Of a stretch of DNA of 64,000 bases, positions 33,057 through 46,387 are shown in pieces (position 1 is the first letter of the stretch; every line of letters starts with the position of its first letter). The notes below the pieces were generated by a model. It was not told the origin of the DNA. It did not search any database and saw only the letters and a list, made by a program, of their open reading frames with translations. The DNA is from Pisaster brevispinus (taxonomy: Eukaryota > Echinodermata > Asteroidea > Forcipulatida > Asteriidae): positions 14,952,258-15,016,257 of the forward strand of contig JAMKCF010000001.1 in NCBI GenBank assembly GCA_023634235.1. The letters run 5' to 3'. A program made the translations under genes and the position numbers.

Positions 33057-35674
33057 TTAGGGCCTCATGTTTGGGCGATGCAGCAGCGGGTCAGTTGCAG
33101 ATGAATTGTTGAACGAGTAAGTTGCCGAATAGATGTGAACGAGTGAGCCCGAAAAAAAGTGCCGTGCTGCACCATACACGTATAAGTGAAAATGGATTAC
33201 TGCCCACGTGATGGCTAACGCTTCGCGTTCTGTCTGAGAGTACCGTTGCTCAACGGGAGTGAGGGCTCGGCTCGCAAGGGCTACGACATTGGTGTTGTTC
33301 TGTGAATCCTGGTGTGTGAGGATAGCACCTAATCCGACTAGACTAGCATCTACAAGCAGAATAGATTTGCTGTTTGGGTTGAAGTAGGACATTGTGCAGC
33401 ATTCTGTCATGCGTTTCTTGATTAGCGTGAATGCATTCGTGTGTGTGGCATTCCATTCCCAAAGTGTATCAACTTTTGTCAGTTCACGAAGGGGAGACGA
33501 AATGGTGGCAAGGTCGGGAATGAAACGGCCGCAGTAGTTTACCATACCCAGGAAACTACGTAGCTCAGAGGCATTCTGAGGCTCTGGTACTGCTTGGATT
33601 CCCTTGATTTTGAGAGGATCTGGAGCGATGCCATCGGCAGAGAACAAATGTCCGAAGTATTGAACCTGTGGGACGTTGAATTGGCACTTGTCACGGTTTA
33701 GTGTTAGATTGGCAGTGCGCAGACGGTGAAGGCAAGCATCAAGGCGGATGTTGTGCTCTTTTTGATTTCTGCCGAACACAAGAATATCATCACTGATGTT
33801 GATAACGCCTGGGAGATAACGCCTGGGAGATTGTGTGTTGGAAGATTTCAGCAGCTGAGGATAAGCCAAAATTCAAACGCTTGTATCGATATAACCCGGC
33901 ATGGGTGGAAAACACTGTGTATTGGCGTGATTCAGGGGCCAGTTCAATTTGGTGATACCCTGAATTAAGGTCCAGTTTGCTGAAGACCGAGGCACCATTC
34001 AAGGCGATTATGATATCGTCGACTGTAGGTGTGATGTGTCGTTCCCGTTTGATAGCACGGTTGACGTTACGCATGTCTACACACATTCTAATCTCCTCAG
34101 GTCTGTGCGGTTTTCGAACAACAGTTATTGGTGATACCCAAGGTGTAGGTGTGCCCTGGACTGGTTCAATGATGTCAAGCTTAAGCAGCTTGTCAAGTTC
34201 TCAACGAGTTTGCGCAAGTGAAACGGTATGCGACGATGAGGTAGGGCTGTTGGGGAGACTGCAGGATCAACATGGAGCTTACACTGGAACGATGCTAGTT
34301 TACCAATGCCTTGAAATCGATCAGCAAAGGCAGTGAAGAAATCTGGTGTGGTTGTTGGTGTACCAGATTGTAGGTTGTATGCAATGTTCACAAGTCCAAG
34401 AGCGGTTGCAGTAGGAAAGTTGAGGAGCGTGGCAGCGGAACGTGTTGTGACAAACACAGGTGTCGTGACAGACGATGACTTGTAGCTAATACATGCTTTG
34501 AATGAACCAATGACTTCGATCGGGGTGGTGCTACCGTATGCATAGATTGGAATTGTTCGCGACTGCAACTGGGGACGGGGTTGCATTTTGTTCACAGCAT
34601 TAAGACTCATCAACATGACAGATGCTCCTGTGTCACTGATAGCTTGGACCGGATTGTTGTTAACACTCACAGTTACCACAGGTTTGGTCGTTGCTGGTGA
34701 GTGTAGATGGAAGACGTATTCGTCATTCACAACTGATGGTACAGTTGGTGTAGGCTCACTGTTGTGAGAGCCCATGTTGACTTCATTGACGTTTGTACGG
34801 TGTTGGGTTCTTCGGGTACTCAGGCAATGCTTGGCAAAATGATTGAGTTTGCCGCATGAATGACAAGTTACACCTTTCGCAGGACAGCCTTTTTCTTGTG
34901 GGTGGGGGTACCGACCACCGCAGTTGCGACATCTACCGCGAGAATTACTAAAACTATGCGGCGACTGTTGATGTTGAGTAGGGCTGGTGTACAAGCGTTG
35001 ACTGTTGCTGCGTGGCTGGTGTTCAACTGAGGTAGAGGGAGACTGTGTGGTATACTTCGCCTTGACCTCAACTCTATTTACAGTTGTGGATTGTTCAATT
35101 TCTGCAGCATTACTATCAGCTAATTCGTATGCACGGGCCGTTTTCAGTAGTTTGGCAAGGGTGAGAGAAGATTCACGTAATGCATAACGGCGAAGTTTGG
35201 TTGATGTGCAGGTCTGAACAATTTGAGACTTTACCTCTCCATCCTTGTCTCCAAATTCACAGTGAGTAGCAAGGCGCTGTAGTCGCACATGAAATTGTGT
35301 AACAGTCTCTGTTGGTTCCTGGTGACTCTGACGAAATGTGAAACGCTCGAATTCAACACTCTTCTGGGGGTTGAATGTCGTTGAGGGCCTTTTTGCACTC
35401 TTATAATCTGACCCAGTGTCAGCTAAAGTATCAAAAATATCACTCACTTCTTCTCCTGAGTAATGAAGCAAAAGTGCCCGTTTCTGCTGTTCATTGGTGA
35501 TGTTGAATCCGATGAAAATTGTCTCAATTCTTTTGACATATTTCTCCCAGCGAGTGCCAACGTTGGTCGGTTCACTGCTCACATGGAATGACGGGAAAGA
35601 TGGCGGAGTCAGCGACGACATGTCAAACGAGGGGTGATTGAAAAAAAACGATCAAAAACTAAGCAAACACGTTG
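33057..35674 (-). mobile_element. Ty3/gypsy-like retrotransposon, gag-pro-RT, broken copy, unit 1
   Basis: The minus-strand frame 34125-35621 starts MSSLTPPSFPSFHV and carries a Gag-like region, two CCHC-type zinc knuckles (about residues 231-266) and the protease motif DTGAS (residues 330-334). It ends early because four bases are missing near 34200 relative to unit 2. The reverse transcriptase follows in other frames (33790-34086, 33057-33869). A second break near 33815-33830, where a short stretch is replaced by a duplicated phrase, separates the FSKLDL and ISDDI parts. RNase H similarity stops near 33160. No integrase, no envelope and no LTR are present in this unit. Both breaks are absent from unit 2, so this copy decayed after the duplication. 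Confidence 0.85.
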
Positions 35675-35889
35675 CTATTAAACTGATTTTACTGGATTTG
35701 AGACATTATTTGTGAGGGATGTATTTCTATAAACAGATTGAGGTCCAGTTTACATTCAAAAACAAAAAAAATATTAAGAATACACTGTCCCAGTTCACAA
35801 ATTCATAGTCAAGAGTGAGCATGGATTACTTTAACAGAATGTTCAAGTATCTTTACACCGTGTAATTCACTTTTATTTTTATCTTTCAG

Positions 35890-36156
35890 CCGGAGAAGCT
35901 GTGGCCAATGTAGACGGCCATCCCATGAGTATTTCCCTCCCCGACATTCTCATGTGGCTCACAGGATTACAGGAGCTGCCCTGTGAGCCAAGCGATGTTC
36001 GACTAAACATTGGGTTTAAAAAGAGTGCTTCCAAAATTAAATACATGTGGATTTGTGATCACTCTACCCCTCACAGAGAGATTCAAGAACCTTGACTCCA
36101 TTGTCGATGAGTATGCTGCCCTAGTTGTTGAGAGTCAGGGTTTTGGGTCTGTTTAA
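35890..36156 (+). pseudogene. Orphan copy of the HECT terminal exon, unit 2
   Basis: The exon copy keeps its CAG acceptor and most of its sequence (GEAVANVDGHPMSISLPDIL...). It has lost two bases in the run aaaaagagag near 36020. The frame then changes before the catalytic Cys and stops early. A further substitution changes gattcc to gattca nearby. It has no upstream HECT exons of its own, so it could be read only by readthrough splicing from unit 1. Confidence 0.85.
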
Positions 36157-38539
36157 CCATGTCTGCTCATGATTCCTTTGCTTTGACAACTCGATTTTAT
36201 TATCCTCGGGCAATGCTCGACTCTCCGTGCTGCATTAGAAGTTTGAGCAAAATAATAAACCACAAGGGAAACTGACTGGGTAAACAGTGATTTGTTTTGG
36301 CGGGAAACTGTAGAGGGTGGACTGGGTGGTCACTGTGATGAATCAGTGGGAAACGAGCACCGGTGGGAAAGGTGCCATGGAAACTTTACAACTCGCTGGA
36401 TGTCTATAACGTATTATTACTGTATGTGGAATAGTTATTTTTCTGAAAACCACTAATATACTATATTTTAAAGTTAGTTGCCTCCATGTTGCCAGTAAAA
36501 TTTTATACGACTTCATAATCCCGAAAAACTGCCTATTTTGTACGTAAACATGAAACAAATTGAAACAGTTTTTATTTGACCACAAGTACCAAACAACAAG
36601 GTTAAAATCTGCAAAACAATCACTAGAGGATGCATTGTCATGCCAAGGACCTTATTTATGTCAAACCACATTTTCTGGGCTCGTTTTCTCAGAGAGGAAA
36701 GATTGATCCTAAATGCAAATCAATTTTAATCGCTAAGCAATGTGTGATGTCCCAATGCAGGTTTCTGTGGTGATATTGACAACTCATCTTGTTAAAGATG
36801 AATCTTAGTGCTTTGTGAAATCGACTGTCGGTGGCATTAGTCAATACAAAAATACTTATAGTAATATCAAAGTCATCTACAGTTGTGTGCAATGTTTATT
36901 TCATTTTATTTTGTATGCGAAAAGTAAACAAATCATTCAGTTCAAAAAAGAAAGTTGAATCCATGAACATTTTTGTTTTCCATTTATGTAGACCCCCAGA
37001 AGACTTCATGACCCCAACTAGAAAACCCTTCATGGTCAGCAATGACTCTGACAAGATTTCACTTACTTAGTCAGATGCATTCCAGGACCAAAATCATTGA
37101 TTGTTAATGACATCAAAGGAAGAGTGTTCAATTGCAATGATTTTGGTCTTGGGATGCATCTGACCAAGTTTGGCTGAAAACAGATGCGGAAGTGCTTTAA
37201 CAAACAAAAGTTAAGTCACAAACTATTATTTGAACTTTGTCCCCAATTTGTGAAAAGCCGTACGACCAGGAAACTAAAATAACCACATACAATATGGAAT
37301 TTTGTAATGCCTGTTGATTTTATTACACTTCATAAGGTTTGTAGCGGTCAGAACATCACTATTGATTTGTTTACCATCTCTTTGTTTTAGCTCTTGAGGG
37401 CGCTATTTTTTCTTAGCCATGCTTTAGAAGCCAGACAGAAATCTCCATTTTGTTGAACCTTTTGTTTTTAATTAGATCAATTTTGTCACATTTTTTGTCA
37501 CCCCTGGACAGCTCAGATAAAGTAAGTTTTACAACTTGTTCCATAGATAGAATTCAGAAGTTATTTCTGTAATTGTTAGTTAGATAAAGTTGTATTTTCA
37601 AGTTTATTACTTTAGTGATTGTTTCCTAAATGGAATGGCCATGCATGTCATGGTGGTCTAGAAGTGGGCCTACATTGAAGGTCATATAGTGCTAATTTCT
37701 TCTTAGTATTGTACAGTTGTTCACTGTTTACTTGAAGTTCTAGGTTTGAAGTTCATATTATTGGTCAAGTTCTTTCTTTCTTAAAGTTGGTGAATTTATG
37801 AGACAGTTGTTATCTATTCAGAGGAAGGTCAACTCAGTTGTTTCGCTTTGTTAATTGACAATCTACTTAATTTGGTATTCTTTCTGTGTTTATCTTGTTA
37901 CAGTTGAACCACACACCACAATCACGAATCGTCACCTCAAATCTTAGTCTCAAACTGTCAAATAGTCATAAATCACTTTAATCTGTCACACAATTACCTC
38001 ATCTTCGCCATGTGGTCAGCAATTTTAAGTCAAATAAATATCTCGTGAAGTTCATCTAAGTCAACATGTATGCTGTGCGTATCATTTTTCTGAGCATTAC
38101 TTGATCAACATTTCATCGCCCATCTGTAGCACTTTGGAGGCTACAAGGTTTTTGAATGAGCATTATGACCTAGCATTATGTTTACACTAACCAAAAACAT
38201 TTTGCTGTGATAAGCCTACGTTTTGGTACAGTAAAGTAGTGTCAGTGGCTCTGCCCTCTTCTCCCCTCCAATTCCTGAGGAAAACAATTAAGTACACTAA
38301 TTATTTAGCATGACAGAAGCGTTTCAAGTTTAATGGCAACTGTATCTTCCTACAGAATTATACATGTACTACCCATGATGAATGAGTCTATTTCAAAAGA
38401 GCATAATTATTTGGGACGCGTATTGCAAAATGAACTGCTTGGCTTGGACTTACTAAGTATAATGTTAATGTACAATACAATTTTTGTCCGCGGCAAATCT
38501 TGCAACATCTAGGTAGACCTGCACACCATCTTCATATGC
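36157..38539. other. Copy of the HECT 3' flank, no gene, unit 2
   Basis: This repeats 16234-18612 with few changes and has no supported coding region. The hairpin is conserved at 37066-37168. Confidence 0.5.
37066..37168. repeat. Hairpin with 34-bp arms, unit 2
   Basis: Copy of the 17143-17245 hairpin, unchanged by inspection, with the same three mismatches. Confidence 0.7.
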
Positions 38540-39271
38540 CTAGGGACTGATTGTTTCTTGTAGGTTTCTGAATTCGTCAGCGTCGAGTGGACACTCAATG
38601 GTTGGAACAATGACATGGGGCTGTTCTCTGCTTTGAAGCTCTGTGGGTGATATCCCATGATATGGATCATCTTGAGGTGAGGATTCATGCAGGCATGTCA
38701 GGTGATGGAACAGGTAAAATAGTTGTACTGGGGAACGGTTACCTTCAGTTGAAATGTTATGTTCATTGTGTGCCTGCCGGAACTCATCAAGTTTTTCATT
38801 TATCCTTGGAACATAAGAGTAATGGAGACAGAATAAATCTGTTTCGTTGTTTGGGTCTAGTAGTCCTTGTTCTTCGAGTTGGTAGAATGTTGGATTGAAG
38901 ATGTGTGCACAGTGAGTGTTTATGTCCCGGTTTAGTCTTTCAACTCACTCGTTGTGAACAGAAGAACCAACAACAACAGGACTTGGTTTGCTGTCAATTC
39001 CTCTGTGTTCATACATGAGGTCCCAAATATCTTTCTCTCCTCCGTAGTCTGACCTCACTCTAATTGGCCAACCATACTGTTTTGTAGCAGCAATGAAATT
39101 TTGTTTTACTGTATCTGCTTCATTGCTTGTGCTGCATTGTAGAAAAGTTATAAGGCGTGAGAACCCATCTATTGCTGCATGCACAACAAATTTCCAACGT
39201 ATCAGCTTGTGATTTCTATCCACATGCCAAAGATAATTTGGGCAAGGCACACTGTACACCCGTCTTGTGGT
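38540..39271 (-). pseudogene. Integrase-core catalytic and C-terminal exon, unit 2
   Basis: Same content as 18613-19344: YSVPCPNYLWHVDRNHKLIR, VRSDYGGE, the TGA at 38945-38947 within the VHN-E block, then VERLNRD and a C-terminal stretch ending at TAG. One residue differs (STSNE against STNNE). The shared stop shows that the gene was already dead, or ended there, before the duplication. Confidence 0.75.
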
Positions 39272-39937
39272 CTTATGGTCCCTGATCTTTCAGAATATAA
39301 GCTTATAAGAAATAAGGTTACCTTTCTTCAACCCTGCAGTAAGCCACCGAGCCATGATTTTCAAGGCAGAATTAGCATTTTTGTTAATTACTCCTCTAAT
39401 GAATAAAGTAGAAAGCCTTTTTTTCTTGACTTCCTCCATAATACGATTGAAAAACATAATGGAGAATTTGAGTGGCCTAGCTTATCTGGTTTGCCCGCTA
39501 CATCCAATTCAACTGGCGCTGGTCCAAGGTGTATGGGGATTTCCCCATAGACTTGCGGTGACATTCCTTAGCGTAGGGCCTATGCCTTAGCATACATGTA
39601 CATGTTGTATGCTCTGCAGGCAGGCTTGTCTGTCAACAGATGAAATAACACAGACTTGATGGTGCCAGCTGTTGGGCTTCACCAAAGGTTTCCAAAGAGT
39701 TATTTATTTTGTGCGGTAAGGGGGGCGGTGCTTATGTTTTGGACTTTGTGAATATAGTTTTTTTTTTTTTCTCTCTTTTTCTTTTTTCTTAGTGATATAT
39801 AGTGGAATCCTTCAGGGCCCATGTGGGGGTATGGGGGAATTGTTTTACTATCTCTAGACCATCTCAAAGGTGTTGGGGATGCTCAGAGTCCATTTATGGA
39901 GCATTAAATCCCCTGTTAGTGTGTGTGTTAGTGTGAC
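39272..39937. other. Spacer between integrase exon and CR1, unit 2
   Basis: Copy of 19345-19842 followed directly by the sequence found at 24213-24385 in unit 1. The T-run at 39758-39770 marks where the 4.4-kb block sits in unit 1. No gene is seen. Confidence 0.4.
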
Positions 39938-42671
39938 ATGATTTTCATGGCAGCCCAATGCATAGCGTTTTCGTGCGCGCATAACGACCTGCAGGGTTTT
40001 AATAAAGCTCGCTGCAATTTTTACAAAGACTTTATCGAAAGTAATAGTTCCGACCAGAGGAAATTATTTAGAGCATCTAAAAAGCTGCTTGGGCATAGTG
40101 TTGACGTCCTCTATCCACCTTTTAAAGATAAAATGACTCTTGCTAATGATATGGGTAGCTTTTTTGTAAAGAAAATATCTAATAATCATGCTAAACTTGA
40201 TGACTTGGAAGTTTCAACCTCTGTTGACAGACCGTTATCTTTTACACCTGAAACAATGTCCAGTAATAACCTGTTTGATAGTTTCGCACCATTAACCGAG
40301 TCACAGGTAAAACAGCTAGTTGTCAATTCTTCTAAGGGATCATGCGCTCTGGATCCCATGCCTACTAACCTTGTGGGTGAGTGCCTTGATGTTTTGCTTC
40401 CAGTAATTACCAACATTGTAAACTCTTCATTAGTTTCTGGTACATTTCCTACTGACTGGAAAGAAGCTTTAATATGCCCTTTATTAAAAAAAAAACAATC
40501 TTGGTATGAAATTAGAAAACTACCGACCAATCAGTAACTTACAATTTATTTATAAATTAACTGAGAGGGCTGTTTGTGACCAACTTTATAGTCACATGTC
40601 AAAACATTCCATGTTTCCGGTTCTCCAATCATCTTACCGGAAGCATCACAGTACAGAGACGGCTCTTATTAACCCTCGATTAAGCCATCAGGCACTTTTC
40701 AGGTGTCCGTTTTTAATTAAAAAGTAATTACTCCGCCATTTTATTTTATTTGTATTTAAAAAATGTAAGGTTCCTCAACTACACCTAGCCAAATAGCAAG
40801 CCAATTGTCTTGTTACCATCAGGGTTGATTTCACACCAAAAAAAAAATCCACCAATGACCAGTTCTCCCGGTATTCCCTTGGGAAATGTAAGAAATGTAA
40901 GAAATTATGATGTTTTTGCTGACTCATCAAACACGAGGGTTTCATTCAAACAAATGGCTTAGAGACACTTGTGGGCTGATCAAAATGGAAATTTTGCTTG
41001 AATTTATTTTATTTAGTCACAAGGGTCTTTATCCAATAGTTTGGGCGATTTAAACATGATTGTGTTCTCAAAAAATACGTATTACACGCAAAATATCAAA
41101 CGGACACTTGAAAAGTGCCTGATGGCATAAGTGTGTGCTTTTTTTTTATGGTGTCACGAAGAGTTAAGGTTAAAAATGATTTACTGATGAGGATGAATTC
41201 CCAACATGTTATTCTGCTTGTCCTTTTAGACCTGAGTGCAGCGTTCGATACTGTTGATCATGACATTTTATTGAAACGTCTTCAGTCTAAATGTGGAGTC
41301 ACTGGCAAGGCCCTCGATTGGTTTTCGTCCTATTTGTCAGATAGAAGTCAACGTGTATCCATTCAAGGTACCTTATCAGAGAAGTTTAACATCAACTGTG
41401 GTGTTCCTCAGGGATCCTGCTTAGGACCATTTCTATTTATTGTCTATGCCTCTAAATTGTTTGACATCGTTGAGCATCATCTGCCTGATGTTCATTGCTA
41501 TGCCGATGACACTCAGCTGTATCTATCTTTTAGACCCGCCGACGACAAATCTTGTCAAGCTGCTGTGACTATAATCGAAGATTGCATTAGGGACATCAGG
41601 CAATGGATGTTACATGACCGGCTTTTAATTAATGATGCTAAAAGTGAATTTTTGATTATCGGATCAAAGCAGCAGTTGAAGAAAATTAATATTTCCGATA
41701 TAATGATAGGTGAAGCTACTGTTTTTCCTACAACATGTGTTCGTAACTTGGGGTCTTGGTTCGATTCTGAACTTACAATGAACACCCACATCAATAAAGC
41801 TTGCTCTGCAGCCTTTTTTCATCTTCACAACATCAAACGCATTAGTCAATTCCTTACACAAGACTCTTTTAAAACTAATTCATGCATTTGTGACCAGTCG
41901 ACTTGATTATTGTAATAGCCTTTTGTATGGTCTGCCAAAGTCACAGATAGCTAAACTACAAAGGGTTCAAAACGCAGCTGCCAGAATTGTTACCAACACA
42001 CACCAATTTGAACACATCACACCTATAATTCGTCAATTACATTGGCTGCCTGTTTCGTACAGGATTAATTTTAAAATCCTGTTGTTGACATTCAAAGCTC
42101 TTCATGGTCTTTCTCCAAAGTACTTACAGGATCTTGTTTCCATCCGGAAAGTATCTTCATATAAACTTAGGTCAGGGAATAATGGTATTTTCTTGGAGTA
42201 TCCTTCTGGTAAAATGTTGACTACATTTGGTGATAGGGCTTTTTCTGTGGCAGCCCCTAAGCTTTGGAATGCGCTACCGTTTCACATACGTAGCGAACAG
42301 AAACTCATCTCTTTTAAATGTAATATAAAAACCCACCTTTTTAAAACCACTTTTTAGTGTGTCTTCTTCTATGGTCACCTTGCCAGTTAGTTTGTATTTT
42401 AGCATAGATTAGGCGTCTGTCTCCTGAAAAGGTCAAAACATTACCGATGCCAGCAGGGATAGGCCTATGTAATAAGTAACTATTAGTTCTCTGTTGGCGG
42501 GACAGACGTATCCCCATACTTTTGTTTGGGCACTGGCCTGGTGACCAGTCTTTTTTCTTTGTCTTTTTCTTCCACTCTGTGCTTTTTAACATGTGTTCTG
42601 CGCCCTTGATCATTTTGTATGTAAGGGGCGCAATATAAATTTTAAATATTATTATTATTATTATTATTATT
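39938..42671 (+). mobile_element. CR1-like LINE, 5'-truncated, unit 2
   Basis: The order of motifs is as in unit 1: [63 protein letters not shown]. The same A10, MITE and 41870-region frame breaks are present. A TGA present in unit 1 just after the A10 run is TGG here. The (ATT)n tail is shorter (about six repeats). The element lies on the strand opposite to the integrase gene it interrupts. Confidence 0.85.
40673..41163. mobile_element. TTAA-flanked piggyBac-like MITE, unit 2
   Basis: TTAA at 40669-40672 and 41164-41167 bound a 491-bp element with the same 29-bp inner inverted repeats (gccatcaggcacttttca...). It is one base longer than unit 1, in a T-run. It was already in the CR1 before the duplication. 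Confidence 0.8.
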
Positions 42672-42823
42672 GTGATGGTCTTCTTTTTGCGTGCCTCCAC
42701 GCCTTCAGGATCAATTCTACGAACTATCTCTCTTACTTTGCGCCTGGGAACCACCAATCCCTTCGCCTTCAAATGTCCCATAACATAAACTTCACCAGCA
42801 TTGGGATGGTTCCTCTTGAATTC
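42672..42823 (-). pseudogene. Integrase-core second exon, cut by CR1, unit 2
   Basis: Same as 27125-27276, with one substitution in the second codon after the acceptor (atc to aattc context, so Ile becomes Phe). It reads HLKAKGLVVPRRKVREIVRR, then IDPEGVEARKKK, and enters the ATT tail. Confidence 0.7.
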
Positions 42824-43102
42824 CTAGAGTAAGATACAAAAAAAATTCACATATTGAACCACTTAACAAATCATCAAGACCAAAGACTCAGAATTTCGAG
42901 TCAGACTAAGACTTGGACTTATGTTAAAACAATACATGTATTACATGTACATGTATTGTTTCAATTTCCCTAAATTTAATGTACAATTGTATGGCGTGCA
43001 AGTTTGTGACATGACCTCAGAAATTAAGTTTTATACCATTCTTCTAGCACAAACATTTAGCAGTTGAAACCATTTTAGATGTATGACGTCATTGGGCCTT
43101 AC

Positions 43103-43342
43103 CTCGATGATTTGGTTAAGCTCAACATCAGAGACTTCTGAGAACTTCATGTACGGAATGTCGGCATGTCTTAACTTCTTATACAGGGTCTCTCTGCTGA
43201 TGCCAGCATCCCTGGCAATGTCACTGACCCCAAGACCAAGAGCAAGCAGGTGTTTTACTCGCACCATATCAACATCTGTAGGTGGGCGCCCAGGATTCAA
43301 GTGGAAACCCTGCATAAAACCAAAGCTTGACATATTTTTCAT
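43103..43342 (-). pseudogene. Integrase-core first exon with helix-turn-helix, unit 2
   Basis: The coding sequence is the same as in unit 1 (GLGVSDIARDAGISRETLYK). The donor GTAAGG is kept. The only nearby change is outside the exon. Confidence 0.75.
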
Positions 43343-44097
43343 TTTGTAAAAATTTCAGACTTTGCATGGAACCATGTAAATAATTGTAAATTATTCTGGA
43401 AAAAAAATTTACCTACTAATTACTACATCATGTACGACCACTATGCTTTCATGATGATGTAGTCGTAGATACTGTATAAATTCTGGACAAAAGGGGTGTT
43501 TCATAACGAAGGCTGGGGTGTGGGTTGTGGGGTTCATGTATTTTGCAGCACATTGACAAAAATTGTAATAATAATCATAATAACATTTATAGAGCGCTTA
43601 ATATGTATGCTTCTAAGCGCTTTGATGATCGTATTGACTATTGGTGTATTGTGTCGACTATAATAATAACGGCTCATTAATATTAATTATAAATGTAAGC
43701 CTCATAATTTGATCACAAAGAAATTTAAAGAAAACTTACAGATTTAAGAAACATTTCAGTTCAGGCCTGGTTATATCAAATATAAACTAAAGCCACAAAT
43801 CATCCTGTGTACTGTATGTAATTTATAATCAAAACTCTACAAACACTACAGTCAATGGGCAAGATTGTGCATATTTTAGTAAAGCGCCATACAGTTACAG
43901 TATACATGACCGTACCAATCGAGACTAAATAAACTGTCGTGGGGAGCTGGTCCAAGGGACAAACATGAATATCACACAATACCAGATTACTAGTAGTATC
44001 AATTAATAAACATGTTATTGTTATTGTAACATAACATGTTCGTGATTGGTTAACTGCAGCTTGCGCGGTTATCGACCAGAATGGGAAGGACGTTGAA

Positions 44098-44965
44098 TGA
44101 AACCCATGTTCAGTTTTTATGGTTTATAAACCATGATTTGTGAACACATAGTTTTCATGGTTTATAAACCATGAATTACGATGCCTCAATTTCATGGTTT
44201 AAAAACCGTAGCTTTAATTTTCATAGTTTATAAACCATGTTTTAAGACGCTTCACTTTTCGTGGTTTATGAACCATGATTTGTAAACCATGTTTTATGGT
44301 GCAACAAGTTTCATGGTTTATAAACTTTGTTTTAAGAAGCTTCACTTTTCATGGTTTATAAACCATGTTTTAAGAAGCTTCACTTTTCATGGTTTATAAA
44401 CCATGATTTATATACCACGTTTTAAGGTGTTATAATTTTCATGGTTTATAAACCATGTTTTATGATGCTCAGTCACTTTTCATGGTTTATAAACCATTAT
44501 TTGTAAACCATGTTTTATGATGCTAGAATTTTCAAGGTTTATAAACCATGTTTTGAAGGTGCTTATAGAATGTTTCATGGTTTACAAACCATGTTTTGAA
44601 GGTGCTTTAATGTTCATGCTTTATAAACCATGTTTTATGATGCCTCAGTTTTCATGGTTTATAAACCATGGTTTGTAAACCGATGCTAGAATGTTCATGG
44701 TTTATAAACCATGTTTTGAAGGTGCTTAAAATGTTATGGTTTATAAACCATGTTTTGAAGGTGCTTAAAATTTCATGGTTTATAAACCATGTTTTGAATG
44801 TGTTTAATATTTCATGGTTTAAAAATCATGGTTTATAAACCATGTTTTATGATGAATTCACTTTTCATGGTTTATAAACCATAATTTCTAAGCTATAATG
44901 GTATATTCATGGTATGTAAACCACAAAAAAATTTGACAGCAATTTCTATGGTTTACATCTAATTG
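44098..44965. repeat. Palindrome array, unit 2
   Basis: Second copy of the CATGGTTTATAAACCATG array. It carries one extra unit of about 54 bp (around 44402-44455, containing atttatataccacg) and scattered substitutions in the palindromes, such as ggtttatgaaccat. Confidence 0.9.
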
Positions 44966-45039
44966 TTACAAACCATGGTAAAAACATGTCCAAAAAACGC
45001 TAAACAATTAATTGACAAACGGCGCCCCATAGCTGCATT

Positions 45040-45280
45040 ACCAAAATCACATCCACTGTCTATGCCCTTGCCAAAATCACAAATAAGCCTGAAATCACAT
45101 CCTTGGTTAACTGCCACTATACAAAATCATATCCACTGTCCGGCTGCATTACCAAAATCACATCTAGTGTCTGGGCCTAACCAAATAACATCCGAGTCAG
45201 ATACCACATCCATGGTTAATTGGGCTTTGTCAAATTCACATCCACTGTCCGGATTTATCACCAAAATAACACCTAGTGTA
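45040..45280. repeat. Short degenerate repeat aaaatcacatccactgtc, unit 2
   Basis: Copy of 29445-29685 with a small number of substitutions. Confidence 0.7.
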
Positions 45281-46136
45281 CATTTAATCCTTAAATATGT
45301 GTGTGTACTATTTTATTAAATTATGTTCACATGCCTATATTTCTTAAATTACTTGGAATCTGACTTGAGAACTGTTTCTGGGCTGTACATTTGTACAGTT
45401 TGATGTTTGGCAGAGCACTCTCTCGCGTGCTCGCATAGACATTTCATTTCGTTGATGATGACTGTACGCATTGCAAACTGTATGCGTTGGATAGCAACTA
45501 AATCGAAAGGGTTTACATTCTGTATTCAAGATTGTCCGAAAAGAGTCGCATATCGCTCTGCTATATAATAGTATATGGCCGTTACACGGCGATTGTGCTG
45601 AATTTCAGAGGATCAGTAAGCATCGAGTGTTAGCTGATCATTCGTGTTAGATTGCTTCAGAGATTGGTGCTGTTGTTATTCACCCGGGGCACTGCAACAG
45701 CCTCCAATTACATAACGATGGTGTGAACAGGGGGGGGGGGACACCAGTGGCTTTTTTCCCCCAGTTGAATTGGTGTGTGTGGTTTTGTTATCTCGATTTG
45801 AAGCAGCATATAAAACCGTGGTAAAACATGCAATTTTATAAGTCTGAACAAAATGGGTGTTCAGTAAGAAATCAGTCAGTGACATTATTACCAGCTATAA
45901 CCTATCTCGTTTAAACCATTTTTCATCAAGATACCAAGAAGATCCCGTACGCGAAATCGAGGCACATGTGGGGCGAGATATTCCACTAACATTGTTTAAT
46001 CAATGTTTTTCATCCATGTGTAGTGTTCACCACGAAATAAATGGTAAATCAACATTCGTGGCCCAAATACTAGTAGTAATCTCCATAGTCGTGCCACAGA
46101 GCATACAGAAATGCAAGGACGGATGGTCATACTGTT

Positions 46137-46375
46137 CCACCCCAACTTGACAATCGTCGTCCCAACTTGAGTGTTAAAGTTGTGGCGCCCCAACTGTAGT
46201 GGGGATTGCAGTAAACACAGAACGTCCCCCCCCCCGAATAAACAATAAAATAAATTAAACCCAACTTGACAATCGTCGTCCCAACTTGAGTGTTAAAGTT
46301 GTGGCGCCTCAACTGTAGTGGGGATTGCAGTAAACACAGAACGTCCCCCCCTGAATAAACAATAAAAAAAATTAA
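46137..46375. repeat. Direct repeat of about 119 bp, two copies, unit 2
   Basis: Same pair as in unit 1; the C-runs are shorter (nine and seven), which is the main difference. Confidence 0.8.
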
Positions 46376-46387
46376 AATAATAAGTAT

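Larger units (their letters stand above)
15750..35674. repeat. Tandem duplication unit 1 (19,925 bp)
   Basis: From ctattaaactgattttactg at 15750 this unit matches unit 2 almost base for base in order and orientation. It spans the last HECT exon, integrase pieces, CR1, palindrome array, transposase-like exons and the gypsy gag-pol. The spacing between copies is 19925 at the left. It falls to about 15552 after the 4.4-kb block that unit 2 lacks, and rises to 15621 at the right through small indels. The left border lies in the last HECT intron, the right border in the gypsy leader. Confidence 0.9.
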
